Part shown: positions 25,909-34,865 of the stretch, in pieces
How the letters are laid out: each line of letters starts with the position of its first letter
Numbering within the stretch: position 1 is the stretch's first letter
From: Deltaproteobacteria bacterium
GTDB taxonomy: Bacteria > Myxococcota_A > UBA796 > CAJQPC01
Reading direction: 5' to 3'
Assembly: GCA_016717595.1 (NCBI GenBank)
Contig: JADKFE010000018.1
Coordinates: 1 to 64,000 of the forward strand
Length of the DNA stretch: 64,000 nucleotides
Translations under genes and position numbers: made by a program
The notes under the pieces: model-generated
What the model saw: only the letters and a program-made list of their open reading frames with translations
What the model was told of the DNA's origin: nothing
Database searches by the model: none

Positions 25909-28446
25909 TCAATCTCCCGCGCGCAGCAGCTCCACGAGGGGGCCGTCGGGGTTTGTGTCGTCGGTGAGATCCACCACGCCGTCCAAGGACCCGGCGATCT
26001 CCCCCTCCTCATCGATCAAGAGCTGGCTCACCCGCCACAGATGCGGGCCCTCTTGCTCTACACGGGTGTTGTTCGCCAAGCGCGCCGGGCCGTCAAACCG
26101 CACGGCGTGGTGCTCCTCTAGCCAGGGCTGCATGGCTTCAGCGAGCTCCTCCGCCGTCCACTCCGGGCGGCCGGGGGGGGTGGGATCCCGGCGGCGAAGC
26201 CCGGCGATGGCCTCGTCCCAGTCCAGGCGGCTGAGGCTGCGCAAGAGCGCGTGCAGCTCGGCCCGAATGCGGGCGATGAACACCTTCTTGTTGAGGCTGA
26301 CGTCGATGGGGCGCGGCGGCAGCGCCTCGGGCACCGGGCCCTCGCCCGCGAGCAGGCGCTCCCACTCGGTCACGAGGCTGGCGTCTACGCGGGCCAAGGT
26401 GGCGCGTAAGAACGCCATCGCGTCGAGGAGCTCCGGGGTGTGGGCGTAGAGCGGCACGCTGCGCACCAGCACCTCGTAGGCCTGGGTGAGATACCGCAAG
26501 AGCACCCCTTCAGCCTGCTGGATGCCGAGATCCTTCACATAGTCCGAGAACGCCGCGAACCGCTCCACCATGTCCCGGGCGATGGACTTGGGGCGAATGT
26601 TCTCCGCCGCCACCCAGGGGTGCGTCGTCTGGTACTCATTGAAGGTGTCGTAGATGAAGTGCTCCATGGGCTTGGGCCAGCTCACGTCCTCAAGCGCCGT
26701 CATCCGCTCTTCATACGGCACCCCCTCAGCCTTGAGCGCGGCGATGAGCTGGCCTTTGAGCTCCTGAATCTGCGCGTAGAGCACCACCTTGGGGTTCTCC
26801 AGCACCGACTCCACCAAGGTGAGCACCTGGAGCGGGTACTGAGGCTCCGCCGGGTCGAGCTTGCCGATGGCGTGGATCAAGAACAGTGAGAGCGCGTTGT
26901 GCATCGAGAAGTCTTGCTGTAGCGCCGCGGAGACCCCATGAACCCGGCCCCCCTCATGCTCCTCCCGCTCGACGATGCCCGCGCTGACCAGCTCATCGAG
27001 CACCTCCTCCCCACGCCGCTCAAGCTCGACCTTGTCTTTCGCCGGCGCGTGAGACCGGGTGATCAGCTCCCTCAACGCCGCGAGCCCGTCGCCTCCCTCG
27101 GCCTCGGCGCGCTGCAAGAGCGTGAGCACCAGGCCATGATCCAGCTTAAAGCGGGGCTTGAGGGCCTCGGGCGGGCGCTCGATGAGCTGGCGGAAGGTGT
27201 CTTCAGTCCAGTGTCTGTATCCTTTGGTGGGCGGCCCCTTCTTTTGAACCCGTTTGCCTTTGCTGTTCGCCTCACGCTTCTGGTTCTCGATGACCCAGTC
27301 CGGGGCCTGGGCGACGACGAGGCCCTCATCGTCATAGCCTTTTCGGCCCGCGCGCCCGGCGATCTGCTTAAAGTCACGCACGCTGAGGATCTCGACGTGC
27401 TCCCCGTCAAACTTGCAGAGCTGGGTGAACAGCACGGTGCGGATCGGCACGTTGATGCCGACTCCGAGGGTGTCTGTGCCGCAGATGATGCGCAGGAGCC
27501 CTTGCTGGGCGAGCTTCTCCACGAGCAGGCGGTATTTTGGCAGGAGCCCCGCGTGGTGCAGGCCGACGCCGTGGCTCAAAAAACGCAGCAGATCCGGGCC
27601 GTAGGGGCTGTCAAACCGGAAGCCCCGAATCGCCTCACGGATGGCCTTTTTGTCTTCTTTGCTGGTGAGATCGACGCTCATCAGCGCCCCGGCGGTCTCT
27701 CCGGCGGCGCGCTGGGTAAAATGAACGACGTACAGCGGCGATTTTCCGTTGCGCACGAGCTTCTGCACGGTGTCGTGCAGGGGGGAGTCGGCGTACAGAT
27801 AGCTCAGGGGCACCGGGCGCTGGGTGTGGGCCACCCGCACGACCTCGCGGCCCGTGCGCTCGGCGAGATCGTCGCGGATCGCCGTGGTGTCGCCCAAGGT
27901 GGCCGACATCAACAAGAACCGCGCCTTCGTCATCGTGAGCAGGGGGATCTGCCAGGCCATGCCCCGGTCGCGGTCGCCGTAATAGTGAAACTCGTCCATC
28001 ACCACCGACTCAAAGCCGGTGTTGTCGCCCTGGCGCAGGGCGAGGTTCGAGAGCACCTCGGCGGTGCAGCAGATGAGCGGCGCGTCGCGGTTGACGCTGC
28101 CGTCGCCGGTCATCAGGCCCACGGACTCGGCGCCGAAGAGCTTACACAGCGCGAAGAACTTCTCGCTCACCAGGGCCTTGATCGGCGCGGTGTACACGCT
28201 GCGCCGCGCCCGGGCGAGCTCTTGGAAGTGCAGGGCGGTGGCCACCAGCGACTTGCCCGAGCCCGTGGGCGTCTCCAGGATGACGTGTTTGTCGGCGTAG
28301 AGCTCTAAGATCGCCTCCTCTTGGGCGGGGTAGAGCGTGAGCCCTTGGTCGGCGACCCAGCCGAGCAGCACGTCCAAGGCCTCGTCCGCGTCCGCGAGGC
28401 CCCGCTCCGGGATTCGTTCGCCGAGGGTGCGGGTGGGGTTGGACAT
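25909..28446 (-). CDS. DEAD/DEAH-box helicase with DUF3516 region
   Basis: An 845-residue superfamily 2 helicase. It has Walker A ETPTGSGKS (58-66), motif II DEFH (151-154) and motif III SAT near 175. The helicase C domain has GVGLHHAG and the motif VI region QIAGRAGRKG. This Ski2/Lhr-like layout with a long C-terminal region (DUF3516) occurs in actinobacteria and myxobacteria and is presumed to act on RNA. The start MSNPTRT at 28446 follows GGTGAGCTC; an upstream in-frame start would add 13 residues. TACTTT at 28473-28478 is a possible -10, and a perfect 22-bp palindrome lies 89 bp upstream of the ATG. It is followed after three bases by the flavin reductase gene. Confidence 0.9.
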   Translation of the reverse strand: MSNPTRTLGERIPERGLADADEALDVLLGWVADQGLTLYPAQEEAILELYADKHVILETPTGSGKSLVATALHFQELARARRSVYTAPIKALVSEKFFALCKLFGAESVGLMTGDGSVNRDAPLICCTAEVLSNLALRQGDNTGFESVVMDEFHYYGDRDRGMAWQIPLLTMTKARFLLMSATLGDTTAIRDDLAERTGREVVRVAHTQRPVPLSYLYADSPLHDTVQKLVRNGKSPLYVVHFTQRAAGETAGALMSVDLTSKEDKKAIREAIRGFRFDSPYGPDLLRFLSHGVGLHHAGLLPKYRLLVEKLAQQGLLRIICGTDTLGVGINVPIRTVLFTQLCKFDGEHVEILSVRDFKQIAGRAGRKGYDDEGLVVAQAPDWVIENQKREANSKGKRVQKKGPPTKGYRHWTEDTFRQLIERPPEALKPRFKLDHGLVLTLLQRAEAEGGDGLAALRELITRSHAPAKDKVELERRGEEVLDELVSAGIVEREEHEGGRVHGVSAALQQDFSMHNALSLFLIHAIGKLDPAEPQYPLQVLTLVESVLENPKVVLYAQIQELKGQLIAALKAEGVPYEERMTALEDVSWPKPMEHFIYDTFNEYQTTHPWVAAENIRPKSIARDMVERFAAFSDYVKDLGIQQAEGVLLRYLTQAYEVLVRSVPLYAHTPELLDAMAFLRATLARVDASLVTEWERLLAGEGPVPEALPPRPIDVSLNKKVFIARIRAELHALLRSLSRLDWDEAIAGLRRRDPTPPGRPEWTAEELAEAMQPWLEEHHAVRFDGPARLANNTRVEQEGPHLWRVSQLLIDEEGEIAGSLDGVVDLTDDTNPDGPLVELLRAGD

Positions 28447-28534
28447 GGTGAGCTCCGAGGGCAGGGGAGGGCAAAGTAACGCCAAAGCGGTCGTGAGGGT
28501 CGCCGCGCTTCGCCTCCCAGAGCGCCAAACGCGC

Positions 28535-28556
28535 CGTGACTCCGATCTGAGTCACG
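28535..28556. promoter_or_regulatory. 22-bp palindrome, copy 2 (candidate operator or hairpin)
   Basis: CGTGACTC (28535-28542), six bases, then GAGTCACG (28549-28556). This is a perfect inverted repeat, the same element as at 11165-11186. It lies 57 bp upstream of the helicase's putative -10 but also 28 bp after the stop of the Ig-like lipoprotein gene. It could therefore instead form a terminator hairpin on the minus strand; no T-run follows. Confidence 0.5.
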
Positions 28557-28583
28557 ACGCGCTGAATCCGCTCAACCCGAGGT

Positions 28584-29279
28584 TCAGGGCGCCGGGGGCG
28601 CGCAGGTCACGGTGAGCAGGGCCTGCTCTGAGGTCTCGACGCCGTCGCTCACGGTGAGGCCGATGGTGTAGTCGCCCTCTAAGGTGGCCACGAGCTCGGC
28701 GGCGGGGAGGTCCACGCCGGTGAGGGTGGACTGGCCGCCGCTGGGGTCCTCAACGAGGGTCCAGGCGAACAGGGGCGGCACGTCGCCGGGCACCTCAGAG
28801 GCCCCGCCGTCAAAGATCGTGCCTTCGCCGACGATGCAGGGCGTGGTGATCTGGGTGATCACCGCCAGGAGATCGTCGGTGGGGATCACGCCGTCGGTGG
28901 TGACGGTGAACTCGGTGCGGATCGTCGCGGGGAGCTCGCCGAGATCGCTGGTGAGGCCTTCAGCGAGCACGACGGTGTAGGTCTCCCCCAAGAACAGCGG
29001 CTCGCTGGGGGTGAGCTGCACGGTGAGGTCGTCGGCGAGGTAGACCCACTCCGCGGCCACGGTGGCCTCGGCGGAGTCTTGCAAAAACACGCGGCCCTCG
29101 ACGGTGGACTCGTCCAAGGCCCCGTTGAAGGTGACGAAGACATCAGCGTCGGCGGACACCTCGACGGCGCCGTGGGCCGGGGAGACGTTGATCACCGTGA
29201 GGTAGTCCTTCACGACGACGGGGTCACCACAGGCCGCGAGGGGCAGGAGCAGCACAGAGAGAGCAGGGGAGAGGCGCAT
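28584..29279 (-). CDS. Ig-like (Big_5-type) lipoprotein
   Basis: A 231-residue lipoprotein (LAAC, Cys17). Residues about 28-125 match the bacterial Ig-like Big_5 pattern (VSPAHGAVEVSADADVFVTF... then TYTVVLAEGL). The C-terminal half (about 140-228) resembles a PKD domain (TIFDGGASEVPG, FAWTLVEDPSGG, GDYTIGLTVSDG). It is last in a same-strand run after the beta-barrel gene (11 bp gap) and the giant PKD protein. The three may act together at the outer membrane. Role unknown. Confidence 0.8.
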   Translation of the reverse strand: MRLSPALSVLLLPLAACGDPVVVKDYLTVINVSPAHGAVEVSADADVFVTFNGALDESTVEGRVFLQDSAEATVAAEWVYLADDLTVQLTPSEPLFLGETYTVVLAEGLTSDLGELPATIRTEFTVTTDGVIPTDDLLAVITQITTPCIVGEGTIFDGGASEVPGDVPPLFAWTLVEDPSGGQSTLTGVDLPAAELVATLEGDYTIGLTVSDGVETSEQALLTVTCAPPAP

Positions 29280-29290
29280 GGCGGAGACCC

Positions 29291-30643
29291 TCAGAAGGAG
29301 TAGAAGTACGCGAGGTTGAGGCGAGTCGTGCGCAAGCGCTCACGCGCCTCGTCGCCCTCGCTGGAGGTGTTCTCGTAGCCGCGGCGGCCGGTGTTCATCG
29401 ACGCCGAGGGCACGAGCAGGCCGGGGCCGACGGGCACATCCGCGCCGACGCTCCAGACGGTGCCCAAGCTGAGGCCGCCGATCTTCTCCTCCGCGTCGAG
29501 GCGCGTGGACCAGATCGTCGAGAGCCCGGCGCCGACGTAGCCGTTGATGTCCCCGGTGAGGTCGAAGCTGTACAGCGCGGCGACCTCCAGAGGGCGAACC
29601 TTGGTGCGCCAGTCGAGCTGCGCGCTGGTCTGGGCCTCGGCGCCGCCGATGGCGGGCTGAATCGCCAGCTCAGCGTCGTTGCGCAGCGTGTAGCGCCCGA
29701 CAGAGCCGGCCAAAGAGAGGTTGTCGGTGAGCGGCATCCGCACCTCAAGGCCGAGGTAACGGGTGGCGTGGTTCGCCGCGGGGGCGGCGCCGAGGCCCAG
29801 CCGCGCGCCGACGAGCAACGAGAGGCCGTCGTTGTCCAAAGAATCGACCTTCTCGGCCTTGACCTTCTCGGGCTTCTCCACCTTCTCGGCCTTGGCCGGG
29901 CTCGGCGTCGCCGGGGTGGCGGCGACGGGGGCGCCGGACATCATCGGCGAGCTGGGCTCGTCCTCCTCGTCGATGTCGAAGGTGTCGGGGTCGGTCGTCG
30001 CGCTGGCCACAGCCGGGGCGCTGGCTGGGGCGCTGGGCTCGTCCCAGACGTTCTCTTCGACCACCGGGGCGGCGGCGGCCGGCGCTGGGGAGGCCGCCGG
30101 GGGCGGCGCAGGTTTCGGCGCGGGGGTCGGCGCGGGCGCGGTGGCGGCGACCACGGCGGGAGGCGTGGTGCTCAGAGGCAGCGGCGCGGCGGCGCTGGCC
30201 ACACGCACGTTGACGATGAGCTGGGGGGAGCCCGCCCGCGGCACCAACGCGACGGTGTGTTCACCGGCGGGCACGTCGAGGATCGCCGGGGTGGCCGTAG
30301 AGGGCAGGCCGCCGACGAGGTCCAGGATCGCCCCGCCCTCCTCGATGTTGCCTTCGACCTTGATCTGCATGAACGGCACGCCGTCGCCCAAGGCGTCGAC
30401 GGTGAGCGGTTTGCCGGGGCTGCCCTCAGCGAGCCGCTGGCGGATGACCACCTCCAGCTTCACCGGGCCCACCACCTTGTACTCGAGCTTCTCCCCCGGC
30501 CCGACGCCGTGGTAGACGCCGCCGTTGGTGGGCACTCGGATGAGCACCGGGGCGGGCAGGCTCATCGGACTCAGCTCTTCCGCGGCCTTCAACGGCGCGG
30601 CGAGGAGCAACATCAGCATCAGCGAACGTACTGCGGTGCGCAT
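29291..30643 (-). CDS. Exported Pro/Ala-linker protein with outer-membrane beta-barrel-like domain
   Basis: A 450-residue protein starting at the ATG at 30643, with a cleavable signal peptide (LLLAAPLKAAEE). Residues about 25-150 form a beta-rich domain. A P/A/E/K-rich low-complexity linker (about 150-265) is followed by an OmpA/OmpW-like barrel half (LLVGARLGLG, GLEVRMPLTDNLSLAGSVG), ending with aromatic YFYSF, a typical C-terminal beta-signal for BAM insertion. No enzymatic motif is seen. Its start is 7 bp after the stop of the giant PKD lipoprotein, so the two are probably co-translated. Likely a cell-surface anchor or channel. Confidence 0.75.
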   Translation of the reverse strand: MRTAVRSLMLMLLLAAPLKAAEELSPMSLPAPVLIRVPTNGGVYHGVGPGEKLEYKVVGPVKLEVVIRQRLAEGSPGKPLTVDALGDGVPFMQIKVEGNIEEGGAILDLVGGLPSTATPAILDVPAGEHTVALVPRAGSPQLIVNVRVASAAAPLPLSTTPPAVVAATAPAPTPAPKPAPPPAASPAPAAAAPVVEENVWDEPSAPASAPAVASATTDPDTFDIDEEDEPSSPMMSGAPVAATPATPSPAKAEKVEKPEKVKAEKVDSLDNDGLSLLVGARLGLGAAPAANHATRYLGLEVRMPLTDNLSLAGSVGRYTLRNDAELAIQPAIGGAEAQTSAQLDWRTKVRPLEVAALYSFDLTGDINGYVGAGLSTIWSTRLDAEEKIGGLSLGTVWSVGADVPVGPGLLVPSASMNTGRRGYENTSSEGDEARERLRTTRLNLAYFYSF

Positions 30644-30650
30644 GGTCGGC

Positions 30651-33600
30651 TCACTCCAGCCCATAGATTTCGAGCTCGTTGATGCCGCCGCCGAGGGAGT
30701 GGTAGCTCCCGACGGTGAAGCGGACGTAACGGGCCGTCGCGGGGGCGCTCAGGTCGAGCTGGTGATAGCGAAGCGTCGTCTCCAAGTCGCCGCTGTCGCT
30801 GGAGATGAGGGTCTCTTCACCGGCGAAGCTGCCGGTGTCGGAGACGGCGATGGTGTACGCCTTCGTGGCGTAGCTGTAGCGAGGGCCGTGGTGGGTGTTC
30901 ACCCAGCGGATGCGGGTGACGCCGACCAAGGCGCCGAGGTCAACGGTGACGTAGCCCGTGCGGCTCCCGGGCAAGAGCCAGTAGGTCTGGTCGGAGTAGG
31001 AGTCCTCAGCGGTGAGACCGTCGATGATCTTGTCGCCATCGTAGTTGCTCGACGCGGAGGAGCTCTCCGTCACCTTGCCGGAGAGCGCGAGGTTGTCGCT
31101 CACCGCGCAGGGCTCGGCCTCGGTGTAGAGGTCGGCGACCTCGGCCGCGCTGAGCGCGTCGGGGCGCACCCGCACGTTGTCGATGGCGCCGGTGAGGCCG
31201 TACGAGCCGCCGATGCCGCCGATGGAGAGGTCATCGGTGTTGGTGACCAGGCCGCCGGTGACGGCGGTGGAGCCTTGGAGCGCGCCGTCGACATAGAGCG
31301 AGAGGTCCGAGCCGTCATACACGCAGGCGACGTGGTGCAGCTCACCGTCGTTGAAGCCCGAGGTGGTCACGGTGGGGGTGTCCCCGGCGCCGTCTACGCC
31401 GCCGCAGCCCAAGAAGCTGCTGTAGGCGGCGATGACGTACTGGGCGCCGGTGAGGCTGCCCTTGGCGACGAGCACCTCGTAGTCGGTGGTGGCGCCGTCG
31501 CGGGCGTACCAGAGGTCTACGGTGAAGGCGTCGGTGGGGCTCAGGGCCGGGTCGTCGGCCACGGTGACGCTGCCCGCGCCGGTGAAGGTGGCCGCGTTGC
31601 CGAACACGCCGATCTGGCGGTCGGTGCCAGACTCGACGCCGGAGAGCGCCGACCGCGAGCTGTCCGCCGCCGTGCCGCCGGTGTCCTCGTCGAAGGTGAG
31701 CACGAGGTCATAGTCGATGTTGCAGGTGTCGCTGTAGCTGACCGTGACGCTGTCTGAGGTCGTGGAGACGTTCCCGGCGATGTCTTCAGCGGTGACCGAG
31801 AGCACGTTCTCGCCGTCGCTCAGCGTGACGTAGGCCGTCCAGGTGCCGAAGTTGGTGGAGGTGGCCACGGCCTCGGCGCCGTTCACGGTGACCGAGACGA
31901 TGGCGGACTCGTCGCTGGCGGTGCCGGTGACGGCGATGACGCTCGTGGCCGAGGTCGAGCCGCTCGACGGCGAGCTGATCGACACCGCGGGCGCGTCGGA
32001 GTCAACGGCGCCGGTGCAGAGCTGGCCCTCATCGGCGGCGCGGTCGGCCACCTCGGCGGCGCTCAGGGCGTTGTTGTGGATGATGAACTCGTCCAGCTCG
32101 CCGGTGAGGGAGTAGGTGCCGGCGTAGGAGGGGTGGTAGCCGAGGTAGAGGCCGTCGGTGCTCGACGCCGCGAGGGGGTTACGCGAGGTCACCGTGCCTA
32201 AGCTGGCGCCGTCCTCGTAGATCGTGACGCTGTTGCTCGTGTCCATGGTGATGGCGTAGTGGTGCCAATCACCATCAAGGTTGGCGTTGGTGACGTTCTG
32301 GGTGATGTAGCCCGTGCGGGTGCGGCCGTAGAAGTACAGCGTGTTGGAGCTGTAGCGGTAGAGCGCGTACTCGGTGGACAGGCCCTTGAGGAACACCAGC
32401 TCATACGAGGTGGTGCTGCCCGCGCCGGCCTTCATCCAGAACTCGATGGACCAGTCGTTCGTGAGGTCCAGCGCGGCGTCGTAGGGGATGTCCGCCGACT
32501 CCGTGCGGTCGAAGGCCAAGGCGCCGAAGTGGCGGCCGCCGGTCCAGTCGCCGTTGCCGACGGCGGCGTCTAGGGCGTTGGGGCCATCGTCAATGGCGGT
32601 GGTGCCCGTCGTGTCGTCGAGGTGCAAGAGCAGGGCGAGGTCTACGTCGCCGATCTCGACGTCAACGCTGTCGGTGGCGGCGCCGTCGCCGTCGTCAACG
32701 CTGAGGCTCAGGGTGTAGGTGCCGCCGACGTCGGGGGTGAACGACGGGGTGGCGGTGTCGGCGTCGACGATGTCGGCGTCGGTGAGCGTGGAGCCCGAGG
32801 GCAAGGAGTCAAACGTCCAGGAGTAGGTGAGCGCATCGCCGTCGGGGTCGGACGAGGCGGCGCCGTCGAGGCTCACGGCCTCGATGGCGCAGGTGGCGAC
32901 GTCGTCGCCCGCGTCGGCCACGGGCAGGTTGTTGGGCAGGCCCGGCCCGGCGGTGATGACCACCTCGTCGCGGCCCTTGTCGGTGCCGTCGTCAACGACG
33001 AGGCGCAGGGTGTAGTCGCCCTCCACGTCCGGGGTGAAGCGGCCGCTGACCGTGAGGCGGTCGGAGATGGCGCTGTTGGTGAGCGCCGAGCCCGCGGGCA
33101 CGGTCAAGAAGGTCCAGCGGTAGGAGATCGGGTCGCCGTCGGGGTCGTAGGAGGCGGAGCCATCGAGGGTGACCTCGACCTCGGCGTCAACGGACTGGTC
33201 GAGCCCGGCGTCGGCCACGGGCGCGGTGTTGACCCCGGCGTCACCGACGGTGACGGTCATGGTGTCGGTGCCGTTGTCTACGCCGTCATCGACGGTGAGC
33301 TTGACGGTGAAGGTGCCCTTCACATCCGGGGTGAAGCTCGCGAGCGCCAAGGTGCGGTCGGTGATGTTTTTGCCCTTGAGCGTCGAGGTGCCGGGCACCG
33401 ACGACAGACCCCAGAGGTAAGTGATGGCGTCGCCGTCGGGATCGTACGAGAGGCTGCCGTCGAGGGAGACGGTGTCGCCGAGGACGATCGTCTGATCGAC
33501 GTTGGCGTCGGAGACGGGGGCGGCGTTGCCCGTGGTGGTGATCGAGATGACCACCTCATCGTCATCACAGGCCAACAAGGGGTCGCAGACCGTGAGCACC

Positions 33601-34760
33601 ACGCGGTACTCGCCGTCAACGTCGGGGTCAAACGTCGGGGTGGGGCCGTCGCCGCCGATGAGGTCGGCGTCGGTGAGCACGCTGTCGTTGGGCACGGTGG
33701 AGAAGGCCCAGGAGTAGGTGAGCGGGTCGCCGTTGGGGTCGGAGGAGAGCGAGCCGTCGAGGGTGACGACGTCTTCAGCGGTGGCGCCTTGGTCGTCTCC
33801 GGCGTTGGCGATGGGCGCGTCGTTCACGACCTCATCGACGGCGGTGATCACCAGATCACACGGCGCCGAGGGGTACACGCCGTCGTTCACCGTCAGGCGC
33901 ACGGAGTACTCGCCCAGCGCGTCGGCGAGGAAGCTCGGCGTGGCGGAGGTGGGGTCGGAGAAGCTCGCCAGGGAGCCCTCAGGCACCGACAAGAAGGCCC
34001 AGTCGTAGGTGACCGACGCGCCCTCGGGGTCGAAGGAGGCGGCGCCGTCGAGGAGCGCCTCCGAGCCCAAGGCCACCTCGCTCGGCGCGCTGCACACCGC
34101 GACCGGGGGCAGATCGTCGAGGCTGCCGATGAGGATCTCGGCGGTGAAGGGCGCCGAGTCGAGCTCGCCGTCGTTCACCGTCAACGAGAAGACATAGAGC
34201 CCCGTGAGATCGGGGGTGAAGGTCGCGACGGGGGAGACGCCGTCGTGGGCGATCAGCGAGGCGCTGCCCGGCGTCGAGACGAGCTCAAAAAGGTAGGTGA
34301 GCTCGGCACCTTCAGGATCAAACGAGGCCGCGCCGTCGAGGACGAGCTCTTCACCCGCGAGGGGCGGGCTGCCCGCGATCAGGAGCAGCTCAGCCTCTGG
34401 GGGCAGGTTGCCCGGCGTGGTCGTCGAGCGGGACACGACGTTGACGACGTCGATCACCGACTCGTTGCCGTCGTTGTCGAGCACCTTGAGCGCGATCACG
34501 TAGTCGCCGATCAGATCGGGGGTGATCGTCGCTGTGGCGCCGTCGCTCTCGATCGCCGCCGTGGTGCCTTCGGGGGCCCCGATCATCCACCAGGTGTAGG
34601 AGACGATCTCGCCGTCGAAGTCGGAGGATCCAGACCCATCGAGGGTGACGGTGTCTCCGACGAGCACGAGCTGGTCTGAACCAGCATCGGCGACGGGATC
34701 ATACGACGCGGTGTTTTTGCCGCAGGCCGCGAGGAGGATGAGCAGCGGGGTGGGACGCAT
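30651..34760 (-). CDS. Giant PKD/LamG/discoidin surface lipoprotein
   Basis: A 1369-residue lipoprotein starting at the ATG at 34760 (LLAAC signal, Cys about 13); an upstream alternative start adds 28 residues and hides the signal. I count seven tandem PKD/REJ-like domains of about 90 residues (recurring VADAG.DQ, LDGS.S.DPDGD, YTLRLVVDDG). They are followed by a LamG/concanavalin-like domain, an Ig-like domain (SISSPSSGSTS...VTVNGAEAV), a second LamG-like domain and a C-terminal F5/8 type C (discoidin) domain (YVTVDLGALVGVTRIRW ... ARYVRFTVGSYHS). These folds bind glycans or proteins, so an adhesin or polymer-binding role is likely. Expected on the outer-membrane surface. Confidence 0.9.
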   Translation of the reverse strand: MRPTPLLILLAACGKNTASYDPVADAGSDQLVLVGDTVTLDGSGSSDFDGEIVSYTWWMIGAPEGTTAAIESDGATATITPDLIGDYVIALKVLDNDGNESVIDVVNVVSRSTTTPGNLPPEAELLLIAGSPPLAGEELVLDGAASFDPEGAELTYLFELVSTPGSASLIAHDGVSPVATFTPDLTGLYVFSLTVNDGELDSAPFTAEILIGSLDDLPPVAVCSAPSEVALGSEALLDGAASFDPEGASVTYDWAFLSVPEGSLASFSDPTSATPSFLADALGEYSVRLTVNDGVYPSAPCDLVITAVDEVVNDAPIANAGDDQGATAEDVVTLDGSLSSDPNGDPLTYSWAFSTVPNDSVLTDADLIGGDGPTPTFDPDVDGEYRVVLTVCDPLLACDDDEVVISITTTGNAAPVSDANVDQTIVLGDTVSLDGSLSYDPDGDAITYLWGLSSVPGTSTLKGKNITDRTLALASFTPDVKGTFTVKLTVDDGVDNGTDTMTVTVGDAGVNTAPVADAGLDQSVDAEVEVTLDGSASYDPDGDPISYRWTFLTVPAGSALTNSAISDRLTVSGRFTPDVEGDYTLRLVVDDGTDKGRDEVVITAGPGLPNNLPVADAGDDVATCAIEAVSLDGAASSDPDGDALTYSWTFDSLPSGSTLTDADIVDADTATPSFTPDVGGTYTLSLSVDDGDGAATDSVDVEIGDVDLALLLHLDDTTGTTAIDDGPNALDAAVGNGDWTGGRHFGALAFDRTESADIPYDAALDLTNDWSIEFWMKAGAGSTTSYELVFLKGLSTEYALYRYSSNTLYFYGRTRTGYITQNVTNANLDGDWHHYAITMDTSNSVTIYEDGASLGTVTSRNPLAASSTDGLYLGYHPSYAGTYSLTGELDEFIIHNNALSAAEVADRAADEGQLCTGAVDSDAPAVSISSPSSGSTSATSVIAVTGTASDESAIVSVTVNGAEAVATSTNFGTWTAYVTLSDGENVLSVTAEDIAGNVSTTSDSVTVSYSDTCNIDYDLVLTFDEDTGGTAADSSRSALSGVESGTDRQIGVFGNAATFTGAGSVTVADDPALSPTDAFTVDLWYARDGATTDYEVLVAKGSLTGAQYVIAAYSSFLGCGGVDGAGDTPTVTTSGFNDGELHHVACVYDGSDLSLYVDGALQGSTAVTGGLVTNTDDLSIGGIGGSYGLTGAIDNVRVRPDALSAAEVADLYTEAEPCAVSDNLALSGKVTESSSASSNYDGDKIIDGLTAEDSYSDQTYWLLPGSRTGYVTVDLGALVGVTRIRWVNTHHGPRYSYATKAYTIAVSDTGSFAGEETLISSDSGDLETTLRYHQLDLSAPATARYVRFTVGSYHSLGGGINELEIYGLE

Positions 34761-34865
34761 CGGCAGGCTCCATGCCCCCGGCGTGTGCTGGGAGCGTTTG
34801 GGCCAAACGATAGCAGAGGATCTGCGCCTCCGCTGGCACGCCACAAAAGCCTGACGGAGCCTCGC

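Noticed and set aside
25210..28446. Defence island centred on the DUF3516 helicase
   Set aside because: Neighbours are a flavin reductase and Ig-like lipoprotein; no nuclease, NTPase effector or toxin is linked.
28535..28556. Simple Rho-independent terminator only
   Set aside because: The stem is perfect but no T-tract follows on either strand, and the same element occurs between two divergent starts at 11165; kept as a candidate operator.
32622..34679. 685-codon plus-strand frame opposite the giant PKD lipoprotein
   Set aside because: Low-complexity Gly/Val/Arg composition, antisense to a gene with clear domains; a GC-rich artefact.
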